Source: SZUA-442 sp963792405
Lineage (GTDB): Bacteria; Actinomycetota; Acidimicrobiia; Spongiisociales; UBA5794
Direction of reading: 5' to 3'
Assembly: GCA_963792405.1 (NCBI GenBank)
Contig: CAWBVU010000005.1
Location: 62,001 to 126,000, forward strand
DNA: 64,000 bases
Shown here: piece by piece, positions 17,078 through 25,629 of the stretch
How positions within the stretch are numbered: position 1 is the stretch's first letter
Layout of the letters: each line of letters begins with the position of its first letter
Position numbers and translations under genes: made by a program
Notes under the pieces: model-generated
Told to the model about the DNA's origin: nothing
What the model saw: only the letters and a program-made list of their open reading frames with translations
The model's database searches: none

Positions 17078-18178
17078 ATGACCGACGCACGCATCGAGCA
17101 CTTCGACACGATCGTCATCGGAGGTGGCCAGACAGGTCTCACCGTCGGCTACGAACTCGAGCAACGAGGCGTCGACTTCGTGATCCTGGATGCCAACGAC
17201 CGTGTCGGTGACGCGTGGCGCAAGCGATGGGATTCCCTGCTCCTGTTCACCCCTGCCCGCTACAACGGTCTCCCCGGCATGCCCTTCCCCGCGAAGGGGG
17301 ACACCTTCGTCACCAAGGACGAGCTCGCCACCTATCTCGAAACCTACGCAGAGGCGAACGACCTCCCGATCCGCTCGAGGACCAGAGTGACCAGAGTCAG
17401 CCATGACGGGGACAGCTTCGTGGTGGAGGCAGGGGGCAAGGAGCTGCGCTCCGCCAACGTGGTCATCGCCATGGCGAACTACCAGGTACCCCACGTCCCG
17501 GACTTCGCACCCGACCTCGACCCCGACATCCTGCAGATGCACTCTGCGCAGTACGTGCGACCATCACAGCTCGCCGATGGGCCCGTCCTGGTCGTCGGGC
17601 TCGGGAATTCGGGTGCTGACATCGGCCTCGAGCTCGCCAACGACCGAGAGACATACGTCGCAGGGACACCGGGACCGGTCATCCCGTTCCGGATCGAACC
17701 GTGGCTCGGCCGCAACGTCGGTGTGCGACTCGTCCGCTTCGTCGCCGTCAAGGTGCTCAATACGGGTACACCGATCGGGCGTAGGGCACGTCCAAAGATG
17801 ATGCGACACACCGGTGGCCCGATCGTTCGCGTCAAACCAAGGGACCTCGTCGAGGCGGGGGCCCACCGCGTGGGTCGCGTCACCGGTATCCGGGACGGGC
17901 GCCCGGTGCTCGCCGACGGCACCGCGCTCGACGTCGCCAATGTCGTGTGGTGCACAGGTTTCCGCCCGGGATTCGACTGGATCGACCTACCGGTCTTCGA
18001 CAACGAGGGCAGGCCCGTTCATGAGCGCGGCATCGTTGCGTCCCAACCCGGCCTCTACTTCTGCGGCCTGTTCTTCCAACATGCCCTGTGGTCGGAGACC
18101 CTCTCCGGCATGCCCATCGATGCGCGATACATCGCCGACCACCTCGCGTCGAAGAAGCAGGTGGTCGTGGCCGGCTGA
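17078..18178 (+). CDS. CzcO-like flavin-containing monooxygenase/oxidoreductase
   Basis: 366 residues. It has an FAD-binding dinucleotide fold at the N-terminus (IVIGGGQTGLTVGYEL) and a second, NAD(P)-binding GxGxxG (VVGLGNSGADIGLEL) near residue 175. NVVWCTGFRPGFDWIDLP near the end is the ATG-like motif of FMO and CzcO proteins. An FMO-type WDSLLLFTPARYNGLPG segment follows the FAD site. Expected activity is NADPH-dependent oxygenation or oxidation of a small substrate. It is followed by a bidirectional terminator-like hairpin and a convergent ClC gene. A second, more distant paralog lies at 25630-26889. Confidence 0.88.
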   Translation: MTDARIEHFDTIVIGGGQTGLTVGYELEQRGVDFVILDANDRVGDAWRKRWDSLLLFTPARYNGLPGMPFPAKGDTFVTKDELATYLETYAEANDLPIRSRTRVTRVSHDGDSFVVEAGGKELRSANVVIAMANYQVPHVPDFAPDLDPDILQMHSAQYVRPSQLADGPVLVVGLGNSGADIGLELANDRETYVAGTPGPVIPFRIEPWLGRNVGVRLVRFVAVKVLNTGTPIGRRARPKMMRHTGGPIVRVKPRDLVEAGAHRVGRVTGIRDGRPVLADGTALDVANVVWCTGFRPGFDWIDLPVFDNEGRPVHERGIVASQPGLYFCGLFFQHALWSETLSGMPIDARYIADHLASKKQVVVAG

Positions 18179-18198
18179 CGGGGGTCCCAGCACCGTTC

Positions 18199-18216
18199 GG
18201 GCCGTCCCAACGGCCC
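18199..18216. terminator. hairpin between convergent genes
   Basis: GGGCCGT and ACGGCCC form a 7-bp stem with a CCCA loop, midway between the convergent stops at 18178 and 18261. It could serve both genes. Confidence 0.5.
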
Positions 18217-18260
18217 TGAGGGCGCAACGCACCTCGCCAGATGGGCCGACAGCGACGGTG

Positions 18261-19523
18261 TCAGCCTGTGGCCACCGCTGCCTGGGGACTCCCTGCCGAG
18301 CCCCGCCGCTTCGAGATGGCGTACCGCACTCCCGCCAGGAGCAGATACGCCGTGACGACGGAGACGGCGATCGGGGCGATCGATTCCGGCGCAAGGTACA
18401 GGGCGATCGCCGAGATGAACACCATGCTCACAGGTGCCCGCAGGTAGGAGCCGGGCACGGCGGCGAGGAGACACCCCACGGCCAGCGCCACGGGTATGTC
18501 CGGGAAGATGAGCGACACGACGATGCCGGCAGTACCCCCCATGAAGATGATCGGGAACACGTTTCCGCCCATGAAGCCGAGCTCGAGGCTGAGCGCCATG
18601 GTGGCCATCTTGGCGACGAGCACCACGATGAGCAGACCGACCCCGAGGGCACTCGCATTGTCGATGACGACACCGAGTTGCGACTGGCCAGCGCCAACGG
18701 TCAAGGGAAGCGCAAACGCGATCAGGCCCACGGTCGCGCCGCCGACCACACCGAGAACGTAGCGATTCGGAATCAAGGCGCACACTCGCCTGACGGCGAG
18801 GACGACGCCGACGAACACCAGCATCACGAACGCTGCAACGACACCGAGGCCAACGGCGACGGCGAGGTCGAGCACCTCGAAGTCGTATGACGGGACGTCG
18901 TAACTCCCGAGGAAGGTCCTCCCAACGACTGAGTAGAAGATGGCGAACGCGATCAACGATGCAATCAGCTGCGGGATGATCGACGTGACGTAACGCTGTC
19001 GGGGAATGGGTTCGAGTTCCGAGACCAGGAACGCGCCGAGGATGGGCGAGGTGAACGCACCGCCGAACGCGCCGGCGACACCGGTGAGGGTGTAGTCCAC
19101 TGCTCCCTCCTCGGCCCCGCGACGGCTGGCGATCCACGAACCGAGGCCACCGCCCATGAGCACGAGGGCGAACGACGGCCCGAGGCTCGCTCCCATGAGC
19201 GCGGACACGGCCGTGATGGCGAGCCACTGCGGCGCCGTCGTGTGATCGACCTCACCTGCCTCGATGAGTGCCACACCTCCCGGGACCCTGTCCGGCACGT
19301 GCCACATCGTGCGAAGCACGACCACGACGAGTCCTCCGAGCGCGATGAGGGGTATCCACCACCAGTCTCCCGACCACGCCGTTCCATCCGTGGTGGGGAA
19401 CACTCGGTCGATCACCCATCCGGTGCTGCCCAGGTATGCCAAACCGAGCACGCCTCCGGTGATCCCGAGCAGGGCTGCAATCCCCAACAGTCGGCGGTAC
19501 CACGGCACATCGAATGGCAGCAT
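18261..19523 (-). CDS. ClC-family chloride channel/ion transport protein lacking the usual gating glutamate
   Basis: 420 residues, about ten to twelve membrane helices, the size of a bare ClC transmembrane domain without CBS domains. The first selectivity segment corresponds to GGVALIEAG. The GREGP-type segment is replaced by GASLGPS, so the external gating glutamate (E148 in E. coli ClC) is a leucine here. The GxFxP segment is present as GGNVFP. Loss of the gating glutamate suggests passive anion conduction rather than H+/Cl- exchange; YfeO-like proteins are comparable relatives. No regulatory domain is attached. Confidence 0.85.
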   Translation of the reverse strand: MLPFDVPWYRRLLGIAALLGITGGVLGLAYLGSTGWVIDRVFPTTDGTAWSGDWWWIPLIALGGLVVVVLRTMWHVPDRVPGGVALIEAGEVDHTTAPQWLAITAVSALMGASLGPSFALVLMGGGLGSWIASRRGAEEGAVDYTLTGVAGAFGGAFTSPILGAFLVSELEPIPRQRYVTSIIPQLIASLIAFAIFYSVVGRTFLGSYDVPSYDFEVLDLAVAVGLGVVAAFVMLVFVGVVLAVRRVCALIPNRYVLGVVGGATVGLIAFALPLTVGAGQSQLGVVIDNASALGVGLLIVVLVAKMATMALSLELGFMGGNVFPIIFMGGTAGIVVSLIFPDIPVALAVGCLLAAVPGSYLRAPVSMVFISAIALYLAPESIAPIAVSVVTAYLLLAGVRYAISKRRGSAGSPQAAVATG

Positions 19524-19947
19524 GATCCTCCGCTCTCAGCAGACCGACACCTCGCGGCTCGCCAGGCGCAGTCGCCGACGACTCGGCCGATGCTACTCCG
19601 AGGTGGCCAACGACGAGATCCGGGGCGACTCCCCCACCGCCGAGCGCGAGCCCCCGCTGCTAGCGTGACCGCCCATGGCGATCGACCGCATCGACGTGAC
19701 AGCCGGCGCGCGGGCGATCAGGTCGCGCGCCGCAGCTGGATGGCCCTGTCGATCGTCACGAACAGCGGGCTGAGCAACGAAAGACCGATCGCGACCACCC
19801 ACTGGCCGCCGGTCAGCGAGACAGTGGTGCCGGGTTCGACATCAGCACCTGATCACCATGACGCACCCGGCATCTGACCGGACGGCTGTCCGGCTGCATC
19901 CGTGATAGGTACGATCGGTGTCTGGTCCGCAATCGAGGGAGCGCCGC
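19524..19947. other. intergenic region with no intact gene
   Basis: It lies between the divergent ClC and SpoIIAA-like genes. One minus-strand frame at 19718-19852 encodes a protein-like stretch (SLTGGQWVVAIGLSLL then a basic tail), but it has no start codon and is cut off upstream by a stop, so it may be a remnant. TACGAT at 19910-19915 is a plausible -10 for the SpoIIAA-like gene. Nothing else is recognised. Confidence 0.4.
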
Positions 19948-20310
19948 GTGATTCGCCTGATCCAAGGTATGCCATCGAACGTCGTGGGCATCGAGGCAGT
20001 CGGGGAGGTGCGAGCCGGCGACTATGCGGAGGTGCTCGACCCGGCCGTGGATTCCGCCCTCGAGGCCAACGACACGATCCGGCTGCTGTACGTGCTCGGC
20101 ACCGAGTTCACGGGCTACAGCGGCGGCGCCATGTGGGAGGACACGAAGCTGGGTGTGTCGCATTGGTCCAAATGGGACAGGATCGCCCTGGTCACCGATG
20201 ACACGAAGCTCGAGAATGCGGTGAAGGCGTTCGGGTGGATGCTGCCGTGCGAGGTGAAGATCTTCGGACTCGACGCCATCGACGCGGCAGAGGCCTGGGT
20301 CTCGGAGTAG
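19948..20310 (+). CDS. SpoIIAA-like (STAS/CRAL-TRIO fold) protein
   Basis: 120 residues from GTG 19948, which has a GAGGGAG site 6 bases upstream; the ATG-equivalent at 19918 adds an uncharacteristic lead. The sequence (GVEAVGEV..GDYAEVLDPAVDSAL, then LLYVLGTEFTGYSGGAMWEDTK and WDRIALVTDD) follows the SpoIIAA-like family, whose members are small soluble cytoplasmic proteins. Unlike true anti-sigma antagonists, no phosphorylatable Ser motif of SpoIIAA can be identified. Its role is unknown. It lies about 150 bases ahead of an ECF sigma gene but has no overlap with it. Confidence 0.8.
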   Translation: MIRLIQGMPSNVVGIEAVGEVRAGDYAEVLDPAVDSALEANDTIRLLYVLGTEFTGYSGGAMWEDTKLGVSHWSKWDRIALVTDDTKLENAVKAFGWMLPCEVKIFGLDAIDAAEAWVSE

Positions 20311-20463
20311 TCGCATCGGCGGTCCCGACCGGCGGGACGGATCGCCGCAGGATCTCGAACGCTTCGCATTCGTCGAAAGTTCGGCCGAAGTTACTGCCGA
20401 GGATCGCCGGAGATCCTTCGATCAGGTGTCGCGGATCGGGGTGGGTCCGGGCATCCTAGGGAC

Positions 20464-20931
20464 ATGGCTCAGCTCTCGAGAGCGGAGGTGTACGAGAAGT
20501 ACGCACCTGAGCTCGTCCGCTTCGCCACCGGGCTTGCGGGACCGGACGACGCGTCCGATCTGGTGTCGTCGGCGATGGTGAAGGCGATGTGGTCGAAGGC
20601 GTGGAACGACGTGCGCAACCCGAGGGCCTACCTCTACCGGGCCGTGTTGAACGAGGCACGGCACTCCTACAAGCGGTCGATGCGCCGCGGCGTCGCCGAA
20701 GCGAAGGCAGCGGTGCCGGCAGGGGTCGAGTCCCACGCAGGCCGCGTCAGGCCCGATGTGCTGTCCGCGGTCGGTGAGCTGAGCATGCGGCAGCGAGCCG
20801 TAGTGGTGCTCGCCTACTGGGAGGATCTGTCGGTGGCCGAGATCGCACGGCGCCTGCACCTGAGTGAGAGCAGCGTGCATCGCTACCTCGACCGCGCAGA
20901 GGAACGACTGAGGAGGGAGCTCCATGCCTGA
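20464..20931 (+). CDS. ECF-type RNA polymerase sigma factor
   Basis: 155 residues. Region 2 spans about 8-70 (ASDLVSSAMVKAMW, NPRAYLYRAVLNEAR) and region 4 about 100-150, with LSMRQRAVVVLAYWEDLSVAEIARRL followed by LSESSVHRYLDRAEERL. There is no region 3, as usual for ECF factors. The 3' end overlaps the next gene by 8 bases, a membrane protein with a short cytoplasmic N-terminus, which is the classical place for an anti-sigma factor. Confidence 0.9.
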   Translation: MAQLSRAEVYEKYAPELVRFATGLAGPDDASDLVSSAMVKAMWSKAWNDVRNPRAYLYRAVLNEARHSYKRSMRRGVAEAKAAVPAGVESHAGRVRPDVLSAVGELSMRQRAVVVLAYWEDLSVAEIARRLHLSESSVHRYLDRAEERLRRELHA

Positions 20932-22975
20932 GCATCGGGATCCCCTCGTTCACTCCGCTGTCGTGGCATTGCTCGATGCCAGCCCGATGCCACCGTCGTG
21001 GGAGGAGATCGAGGCCGCGGCGACCCAGTCGCTCCAGCAGAAGCGGTCGGTCCACACCGGCTGGGCCGTCGCGGTGGCTGTCGCGGTCGCCGTGATCCTC
21101 ATCATCGCCATTCCGACGCTGCTGTTCGGTGGAGGCGAACCGACACCGGTGGACGTCCCCTCGACGACGATCCCGGAAGTCACCACCACCGCCACGGGCA
21201 CGACCGAAGCCATCGACGGCGTCGCGCCCGTCACCTCGTGGGAGCGGGTGGGCGGAGAGGTCATGGACCCGGTGGTCGGCATCTTCCGTGCGGCACGCAC
21301 CTCCGACGGGTTCATCGCCGTCGGGTTCGACCCCGGCGAGGAGGACTTCCGCCAGAACGGCGTCGTCTTCACCTCCACCGACGGCGTCACGTGGGCGCGC
21401 CTGGCCGAGGACGACCCCGACCTGCTCCTGGGGGGCATCCTCATGTACAGCGTCACCGAAGGCGGCCCTGGCTACGTGGCTGTGGGGACGGGATGCGAGG
21501 ACGACACCGCTCCCTGCCCTAGCTACCCCACGGTGTGGACATCGGTCGACGGCACGGACTGGAACCGTTCCGGCCCGGACCCGAACGTGTTCGGGGACAG
21601 CGGTGCGATGCTCGATGTCGTCAACACATCGAACCACGGCCTCGTGGCAGCCGGAAGCATCCTCACCGAGGATGCCCGTGGTGCCCTCCTCGCGGCACCC
21701 GCCGTCTGGATGTCCTCCGACGGATTGGCGTGGGAGCGGACGTGGGTCGGTGAGGCTATCGCCGACAGTGCGATCAGCCCCGGCATCAACGCGGTCGCTG
21801 AAGGACCGGCCGGACTTCTCATCGCGGTTGGCGAGACGCGCGGGCCGGGCGGAAGCTTGAGCGCAGGCATGTGGCGTTCCGAAGATGGTCGCGTCTGGGA
21901 GCAGGTCCTCGATCCGGCACTCGCTTCATCGAACGGCAAGAAGCTCACCATGCTCGAGGCGGCATACGGACCCAACGGATTCGTAGTCGTCGGAAGCGAG
22001 GGCAGCGCCGATGCCGCGATCTGGCACTCACCGGACGGCTGGACGTGGACCCGCATCGACGTCACCGACCAGCCGTTCGCCGGCACCGAGTCGCTGAGCT
22101 CCGTGACCGTCACCGAGAACGGATACCTCGTCAGCGGTGATCACGGGTTCACGAATACCACTTCGACACACGTTCGCCTCTGGACCTCCACTGATGGCCT
22201 CGCTTGGGACCGCATCCTCGACCTCGGCGACGGCTACACGATGTCGGTGATCGCCACTCCGACGGTGACGGTACTCACCGGCGCCATGCCGTTCGACAAC
22301 AATTTCCACGCATCGGTCTGGACGGGACCTGCCTTCGACCCGCGGGAGCCGCCACCGGACCCGATCAGTGCCGCTGATGAGGCAGCAGCCGATGCCGCTG
22401 CGGCGCTCCGCATATGGGCGGAACCGCCAGGCGCCACCTGCCAGGACCTCGCGGCGACCGGGTACCGGTATCCGCAGGTCGTCGCCTACTGGGCACGGTA
22501 CGGCCGACAGGCCGCCATGGATCCCGACGGCATCGGCATCCCCTGTGCCTCGGCGTACCCGGACTCGGACGTGGCCGCCGTCTTCGGCCCCGATGCGTAT
22601 GCAGACATCCAGATCGTCGTCGAGGACGATGTCGTGGCCCTCAGCGGAGACGCCGTCGACGAAGGGGCCATGTGCCCATCGGCGACCTCGCGTCCCGCCG
22701 AGGACGCCGTCGGAGATCCGCAGGCACTGTGGAACGGCGAGAACGTCATCACCTGTGACGACGGCACCGGCACGTTCACGATCGCCTTCGACATTCTCGC
22801 GAACGACACCGACGCGATGACCGACTACGGGACATGGACGGTGACCGAGGGCACGGGCGACTACGCACTGCTCGGCGGAGGCGGAATCGTCTCATCCGGT
22901 CCCGACGAGGACTGGTGGTGGAAGGACACGTTCACGGGCCGGGTCGGTCCCCGGTCCGAACCCTCCGACTCCTGA
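20924..22975 (+). CDS. membrane-anchored repeat protein, probable receptor/anti-sigma partner of the ECF factor
   Basis: 683 residues. A 45-residue cytoplasmic N-terminus containing PPSWEEIEAAA precedes a membrane segment at about 46-68 and a Thr-rich linker. The extracytoplasmic part has at least six repeats of the type STDGVTWARL, SVDGTDWNRS, SSDGLAWERT, SEDGRVWEQV, SPDGWTWTRI and STDGLAWDRI, about 60 residues apart, indicating a beta-propeller (about 85-470). A second section (about 490-560) has Cys and DPDGIGIPC, like excalibur calcium-binding segments, and the end is beta-rich and Trp-rich. No zinc anti-sigma (HxxxCxxC) motif is seen. The overlap with the sigma gene supports direct partnership. 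Function is inferred. Confidence 0.7.
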   Translation: MPEHRDPLVHSAVVALLDASPMPPSWEEIEAAATQSLQQKRSVHTGWAVAVAVAVAVILIIAIPTLLFGGGEPTPVDVPSTTIPEVTTTATGTTEAIDGVAPVTSWERVGGEVMDPVVGIFRAARTSDGFIAVGFDPGEEDFRQNGVVFTSTDGVTWARLAEDDPDLLLGGILMYSVTEGGPGYVAVGTGCEDDTAPCPSYPTVWTSVDGTDWNRSGPDPNVFGDSGAMLDVVNTSNHGLVAAGSILTEDARGALLAAPAVWMSSDGLAWERTWVGEAIADSAISPGINAVAEGPAGLLIAVGETRGPGGSLSAGMWRSEDGRVWEQVLDPALASSNGKKLTMLEAAYGPNGFVVVGSEGSADAAIWHSPDGWTWTRIDVTDQPFAGTESLSSVTVTENGYLVSGDHGFTNTTSTHVRLWTSTDGLAWDRILDLGDGYTMSVIATPTVTVLTGAMPFDNNFHASVWTGPAFDPREPPPDPISAADEAAADAAAALRIWAEPPGATCQDLAATGYRYPQVVAYWARYGRQAAMDPDGIGIPCASAYPDSDVAAVFGPDAYADIQIVVEDDVVALSGDAVDEGAMCPSATSRPAEDAVGDPQALWNGENVITCDDGTGTFTIAFDILANDTDAMTDYGTWTVTEGTGDYALLGGGGIVSSGPDEDWWWKDTFTGRVGPRSEPSDS

Positions 22976-23133
22976 CGGCCGACCATCCAGGCCATCACGG
23001 CCATGCATGTGACGCAGGCAGAGAGGTGTCGCGGATTCGGGGGCCCCGGCGGCTCTCAGGGGTGAGGGCGGAGACGAGGGGGCGGCCGCCATGCGGAGCA
23101 CATCCACACGATCGGGCAAGGGGAGGAACCGAC

Positions 23134-23193
23134 GTGAAGGGATCCGCCATCACCGTCCGTGAGGTCCGGGGGCTCCCGGACAGAAGCGATTGA
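23134..23193 (+). CDS. possible 19-residue leader peptide (duplicated start of the next gene)
   Basis: GTG 23134 has a GGGAGGAAC site upstream and runs VKGSAITV..RGLPDRSD to TGA at 23191-23193, immediately before the ribosome site of the next gene. Its first 24 bases and its ribosome site closely repeat those of the gene at 23205 (ATGAAGAGATCCGCC). It is either a translated leader that couples translation to the next gene or a leftover of a small tandem duplication. Confidence 0.35.
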   Translation: MKGSAITVREVRGLPDRSD

Positions 23194-23204
23194 GGGAGGA
23201 ACGC

Positions 23205-23993
23205 ATGAAGAGATCCGCCATCATCGTCGTGACGCTGCTGACGGCGCTGGCCGTCACCGTCCCGGCGTATGCGAAGCGCACACCGACACCGACGACACCG
23301 ATCGATGTCGCCTTCGAGGCATCCCCGATGTGGGTGCATGAGGATGCCGACGTCGTCACCTTCACCATGGAGATCACCAACAAGTCCAACGACCCGATCG
23401 ACCTCACCATCGATTACGCGAACGGGACGTTCGGTACCACGGTTCCCGCCAGAGGTTCCTTCGGACCGGCGGACCTGTACACCGTGGATGTGGGCGAGGC
23501 GATCGGCGACGCCGATGTCGTCGGCGTCGCGACGGTCTCCTGGGACAGCGGCTCGGTCGAGGCCGTCGCAGCCTCCACGGTCGATCCGACCCCGCCGTGC
23601 GACTTCTCCTACACGGGTGAGGAGCCCGGAGGCCTGATCGGCACCGCGAACCTCGACATCGAGTTCGCGTGCATCTGGACGCCCCCCGAGAACGGGACCT
23701 GGCGCGTGGCGATGCTGCCCGCGGCAAAGCGACCCACCGGAGCGAGCTGGACGGTCCGTGACCACGTTCCAGGGAACTGGTGCGGGTCGGCGGCGGCGCG
23801 CTGGCGGCCCGGAGACGGTCCCGTGACGGGCACCGTCTACCTGCCGGGACCGGAAGGTCTCCACGGTGACGGCGTCTGCTACGACGGCGGCATCGGCGGC
23901 GCTGACTGGTTCCCCATCGGGAATCCCGACTCGTTCTACCTCGTGGCGAACGATCTGGTCAAAGTCACGTGGCTCGGGGAGGGCCAGCTGTAG
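23205..23993 (+). CDS. secreted protein of unknown function
   Basis: 262 residues from ATG 23205 (GGGAGG site 5 bases upstream). A signal peptide is evident: KRSAIIVV, hydrophobic to about 22, then VPAYAKR with an AxA-type cleavage site. The mature part starts with a Thr/Pro-rich piece and a beta-sandwich-like domain (VVTFTMEITNKSNDPIDLTIDYANGTF, landmarks VTFTMEIT and PIDLTIDY) that resembles Ig-like or conserved repeat domains. The C-terminal half has four cysteines (PPCDF, FACIW, NWCGS, GVCYD), probably disulfide bonded. A strong terminator follows. No enzyme motif is recognised. Confidence 0.75.
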   Translation: MKRSAIIVVTLLTALAVTVPAYAKRTPTPTTPIDVAFEASPMWVHEDADVVTFTMEITNKSNDPIDLTIDYANGTFGTTVPARGSFGPADLYTVDVGEAIGDADVVGVATVSWDSGSVEAVAASTVDPTPPCDFSYTGEEPGGLIGTANLDIEFACIWTPPENGTWRVAMLPAAKRPTGASWTVRDHVPGNWCGSAAARWRPGDGPVTGTVYLPGPEGLHGDGVCYDGGIGGADWFPIGNPDSFYLVANDLVKVTWLGEGQL

Positions 23994-24007
23994 GAGACCC
24001 GGACGCC

Positions 24008-24042
24008 GGTGGGTGGCGCGTCGTGTCGATGCGCCACCCACC
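24008..24042 (+). terminator. strong hairpin after the secreted protein gene
   Basis: GGTGGGTGGCGC pairs perfectly with GCGCCACCCACC (12 bp, 11-base loop), starting 15 bases after the stop at 23993. No U-run follows. Confidence 0.65.
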
Positions 24043-24148
24043 GAGGCGACCTTGCACGGATCGGCCACCCTCTGATCGACCGAGGTGATTGACGGTCGAA
24101 TCGACCGCAGCCGGGTGGTAGCTTGTCAAGGAGGGGCGGTGAAGGCCC

Positions 24149-24931
24149 ATGGAGACCAGCGAACTCTTGGTTCGAGCGCTCGGTCCACTGGCAGTGTCGC
24201 GCGGATCACGGGAGATCCCACTCACGAAGGCCCAGGTCAGGACGGCACTGGCTGTGCTGTTGACCCACTTCGGTCAGGTCGTGTCGGCCGACGTGCTCGC
24301 CGATGCCATCTGGAACGGCCTCCCGCCGCGCAGCGGACGCCACGGGATCCACGTCATCGCATCCGAACTCCGGACGTCGCTCGAAGCCGGCACGGGTGGG
24401 GGCCGCGAGCACTTGGTGTCCCAGCCACCGGGGTATCGGCTCATGCTGGCGGAGGATGAGTTCGACGTATCGATCGTGAGCGGCCTCGCCGCCGACGCGC
24501 GAGCATGCATCGACGATCACGCCCTCGAGGAAGCCGAGGCGCTCCTCATCGCCGCCGAGGCGATGTGGCACGGCCCACCCTATGCGGAGTTCACGTATGC
24601 CGACTTCGCACAGCCGGAGATCCGTCGACTGACCGAGCTCCACCTCCAGGTCATCGAGGACCGCATCGGCGTCCAGCTCGACCTCGGACGGCATCGCGAC
24701 GTGATCGCCGAGCTCGAGGGTCTCGTCGCTGAGCACCCCACCCGCGAGCGCCTCCTACGATCGCTCATGGAGGCCCTCTACCGGTCGAACCGCCCCGTCG
24801 AGGCGATGTCGGCCTTCAACCGGGCGAGGGAGCGCCTGCGCTCGGAGTACGGCACCGATCCGAGTGTCGCGACCGTCCGGCTCGCCGAGGCGATTCACAC
24901 CGCTCCGTGGGCTCCGATGAGCGTCCGATGA
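24149..24931 (+). CDS. SARP/BTAD-type transcriptional activator
   Basis: 260 residues. The N-terminal winged helix (about 8-100) follows the SARP pattern (VRALGPLAVSRGSREIPLTKAQ.RTALAVLL; landmarks VRALGPLAV and ISADVLADAIWNG-like VVSADVLADAIW). The bacterial transcriptional activator domain (about 105-250) contains FDVSIVSGLAADARA, LHLQVIEDRIGVQLDLG and the terminal RARERLRSEYGTDPS. There is no ATPase or TPR extension, so this is a short SARP. An AAGGAGGGG site lies about 12 bases ahead of the ATG. It sits just upstream of two very small genes that it may control. Confidence 0.88.
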   Translation: METSELLVRALGPLAVSRGSREIPLTKAQVRTALAVLLTHFGQVVSADVLADAIWNGLPPRSGRHGIHVIASELRTSLEAGTGGGREHLVSQPPGYRLMLAEDEFDVSIVSGLAADARACIDDHALEEAEALLIAAEAMWHGPPYAEFTYADFAQPEIRRLTELHLQVIEDRIGVQLDLGRHRDVIAELEGLVAEHPTRERLLRSLMEALYRSNRPVEAMSAFNRARERLRSEYGTDPSVATVRLAEAIHTAPWAPMSVR

Positions 24932-25038
24932 TCGTGCGGTGACGTGCGGCAGACGAGATGCTGAGGCCGTGTTGAGCGATCCGTGACCCTCCTGTGAGCA
25001 GCGAGTGGGACGCTCATCGATGAAGGGAGGTGACGGCA

Positions 25039-25263
25039 ATGCGGACAACGTTGATCGTGTGTCTGGTGCTGCTCCTCATGGTGATCGCCCTTCCGGCGCT
25101 CGGTGAAACGCAGGAGCTCGACAGTGGCGTGACGGTCGTCAACGACACCGTCCTGGCTCCCGCAAGCACCCCGAACGCAACAGTGAAGTATGTAGAGGCG
25201 ATCACTGGCGTCGATGCCGCAGTCAGCGGCTCGTACGGGGGCGGCCTCAACATCGCCGACTGA
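25039..25263 (+). CDS. small secreted peptide precursor (74 residues)
   Basis: ATG 25039 has a GGGAGGTGA site 7 bases upstream, far better than the in-frame GTG 25030. The protein has a signal peptide (MRTTLIVCLVLLLMVIALPA, cleavage probably after LPALG) and a mature part of about 50 residues that is Val/Thr-rich and ends GSYGGGLNIAD. There are no cysteines in the mature part. I do not recognise a family. It directly follows the SARP gene and precedes a hairpin and a 35-residue membrane peptide. Confidence 0.6.
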   Translation: MRTTLIVCLVLLLMVIALPALGETQELDSGVTVVNDTVLAPASTPNATVKYVEAITGVDAAVSGSYGGGLNIAD

Positions 25264-25289
25264 GGTCATCGCCGCGAAGGGCGACGATG

Positions 25290-25319
25290 GGGATCCCACC
25301 GCCACGGCGGTGGGATCCC
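25290..25319 (+). terminator. 14-bp perfect hairpin between two micro-genes
   Basis: GGGATCCCACCGCC and its exact complement are separated by only AC, so 13-14 bp can pair with a tight loop. It lies 27 bases after the stop of the secreted peptide gene and 44 bases before the next start. It lacks a U-run and could be a terminator, attenuator or mRNA-stabilising structure. Confidence 0.55.
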
Positions 25320-25362
25320 TCCAACCGAAAGGCGCCACAGGGACGAACGAAGGGAGGATTCG

Positions 25363-25470
25363 ATGAGCCAGAGGTCGAAGGAGTTCTTCGAGGACGTGTA
25401 CTGGATCGCCTTCGCCGCCGTGATCCTGCTGCTGGCCGTCTCCCTCATCCAGCTCGGGACCACGCTGTAG
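25363..25470 (+). CDS. 35-residue single-span membrane peptide
   Basis: ATG 25363 follows a GGGAGG site by 6 bases. The product reads MSQRSKEFFEDVYWIAF, then a hydrophobic span (about 17-33) ending IQLGTTL, and stops with TAG at 25468-25470. The amphipathic charged N-terminus and single span resemble small membrane regulatory peptides. Too short for homology calls by eye; the ribosome site and codon pattern support expression. Confidence 0.5.
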   Translation: MSQRSKEFFEDVYWIAFAAVILLLAVSLIQLGTTL

Positions 25471-25629
25471 GGGGCCGGCATCCGCGTGCGACCCGGGCCG
25501 TTGTGGCGCGCCTGCGCAGATTGTCATCAATGACCATCCAACCGGCCCTCGCGCCCCGCCACCGCCGATCACACCGCCCCCTTCGACCGTGCCACAGCGG
25601 TCGCGCCGCGCAGCAGCCCATCACTCCCA

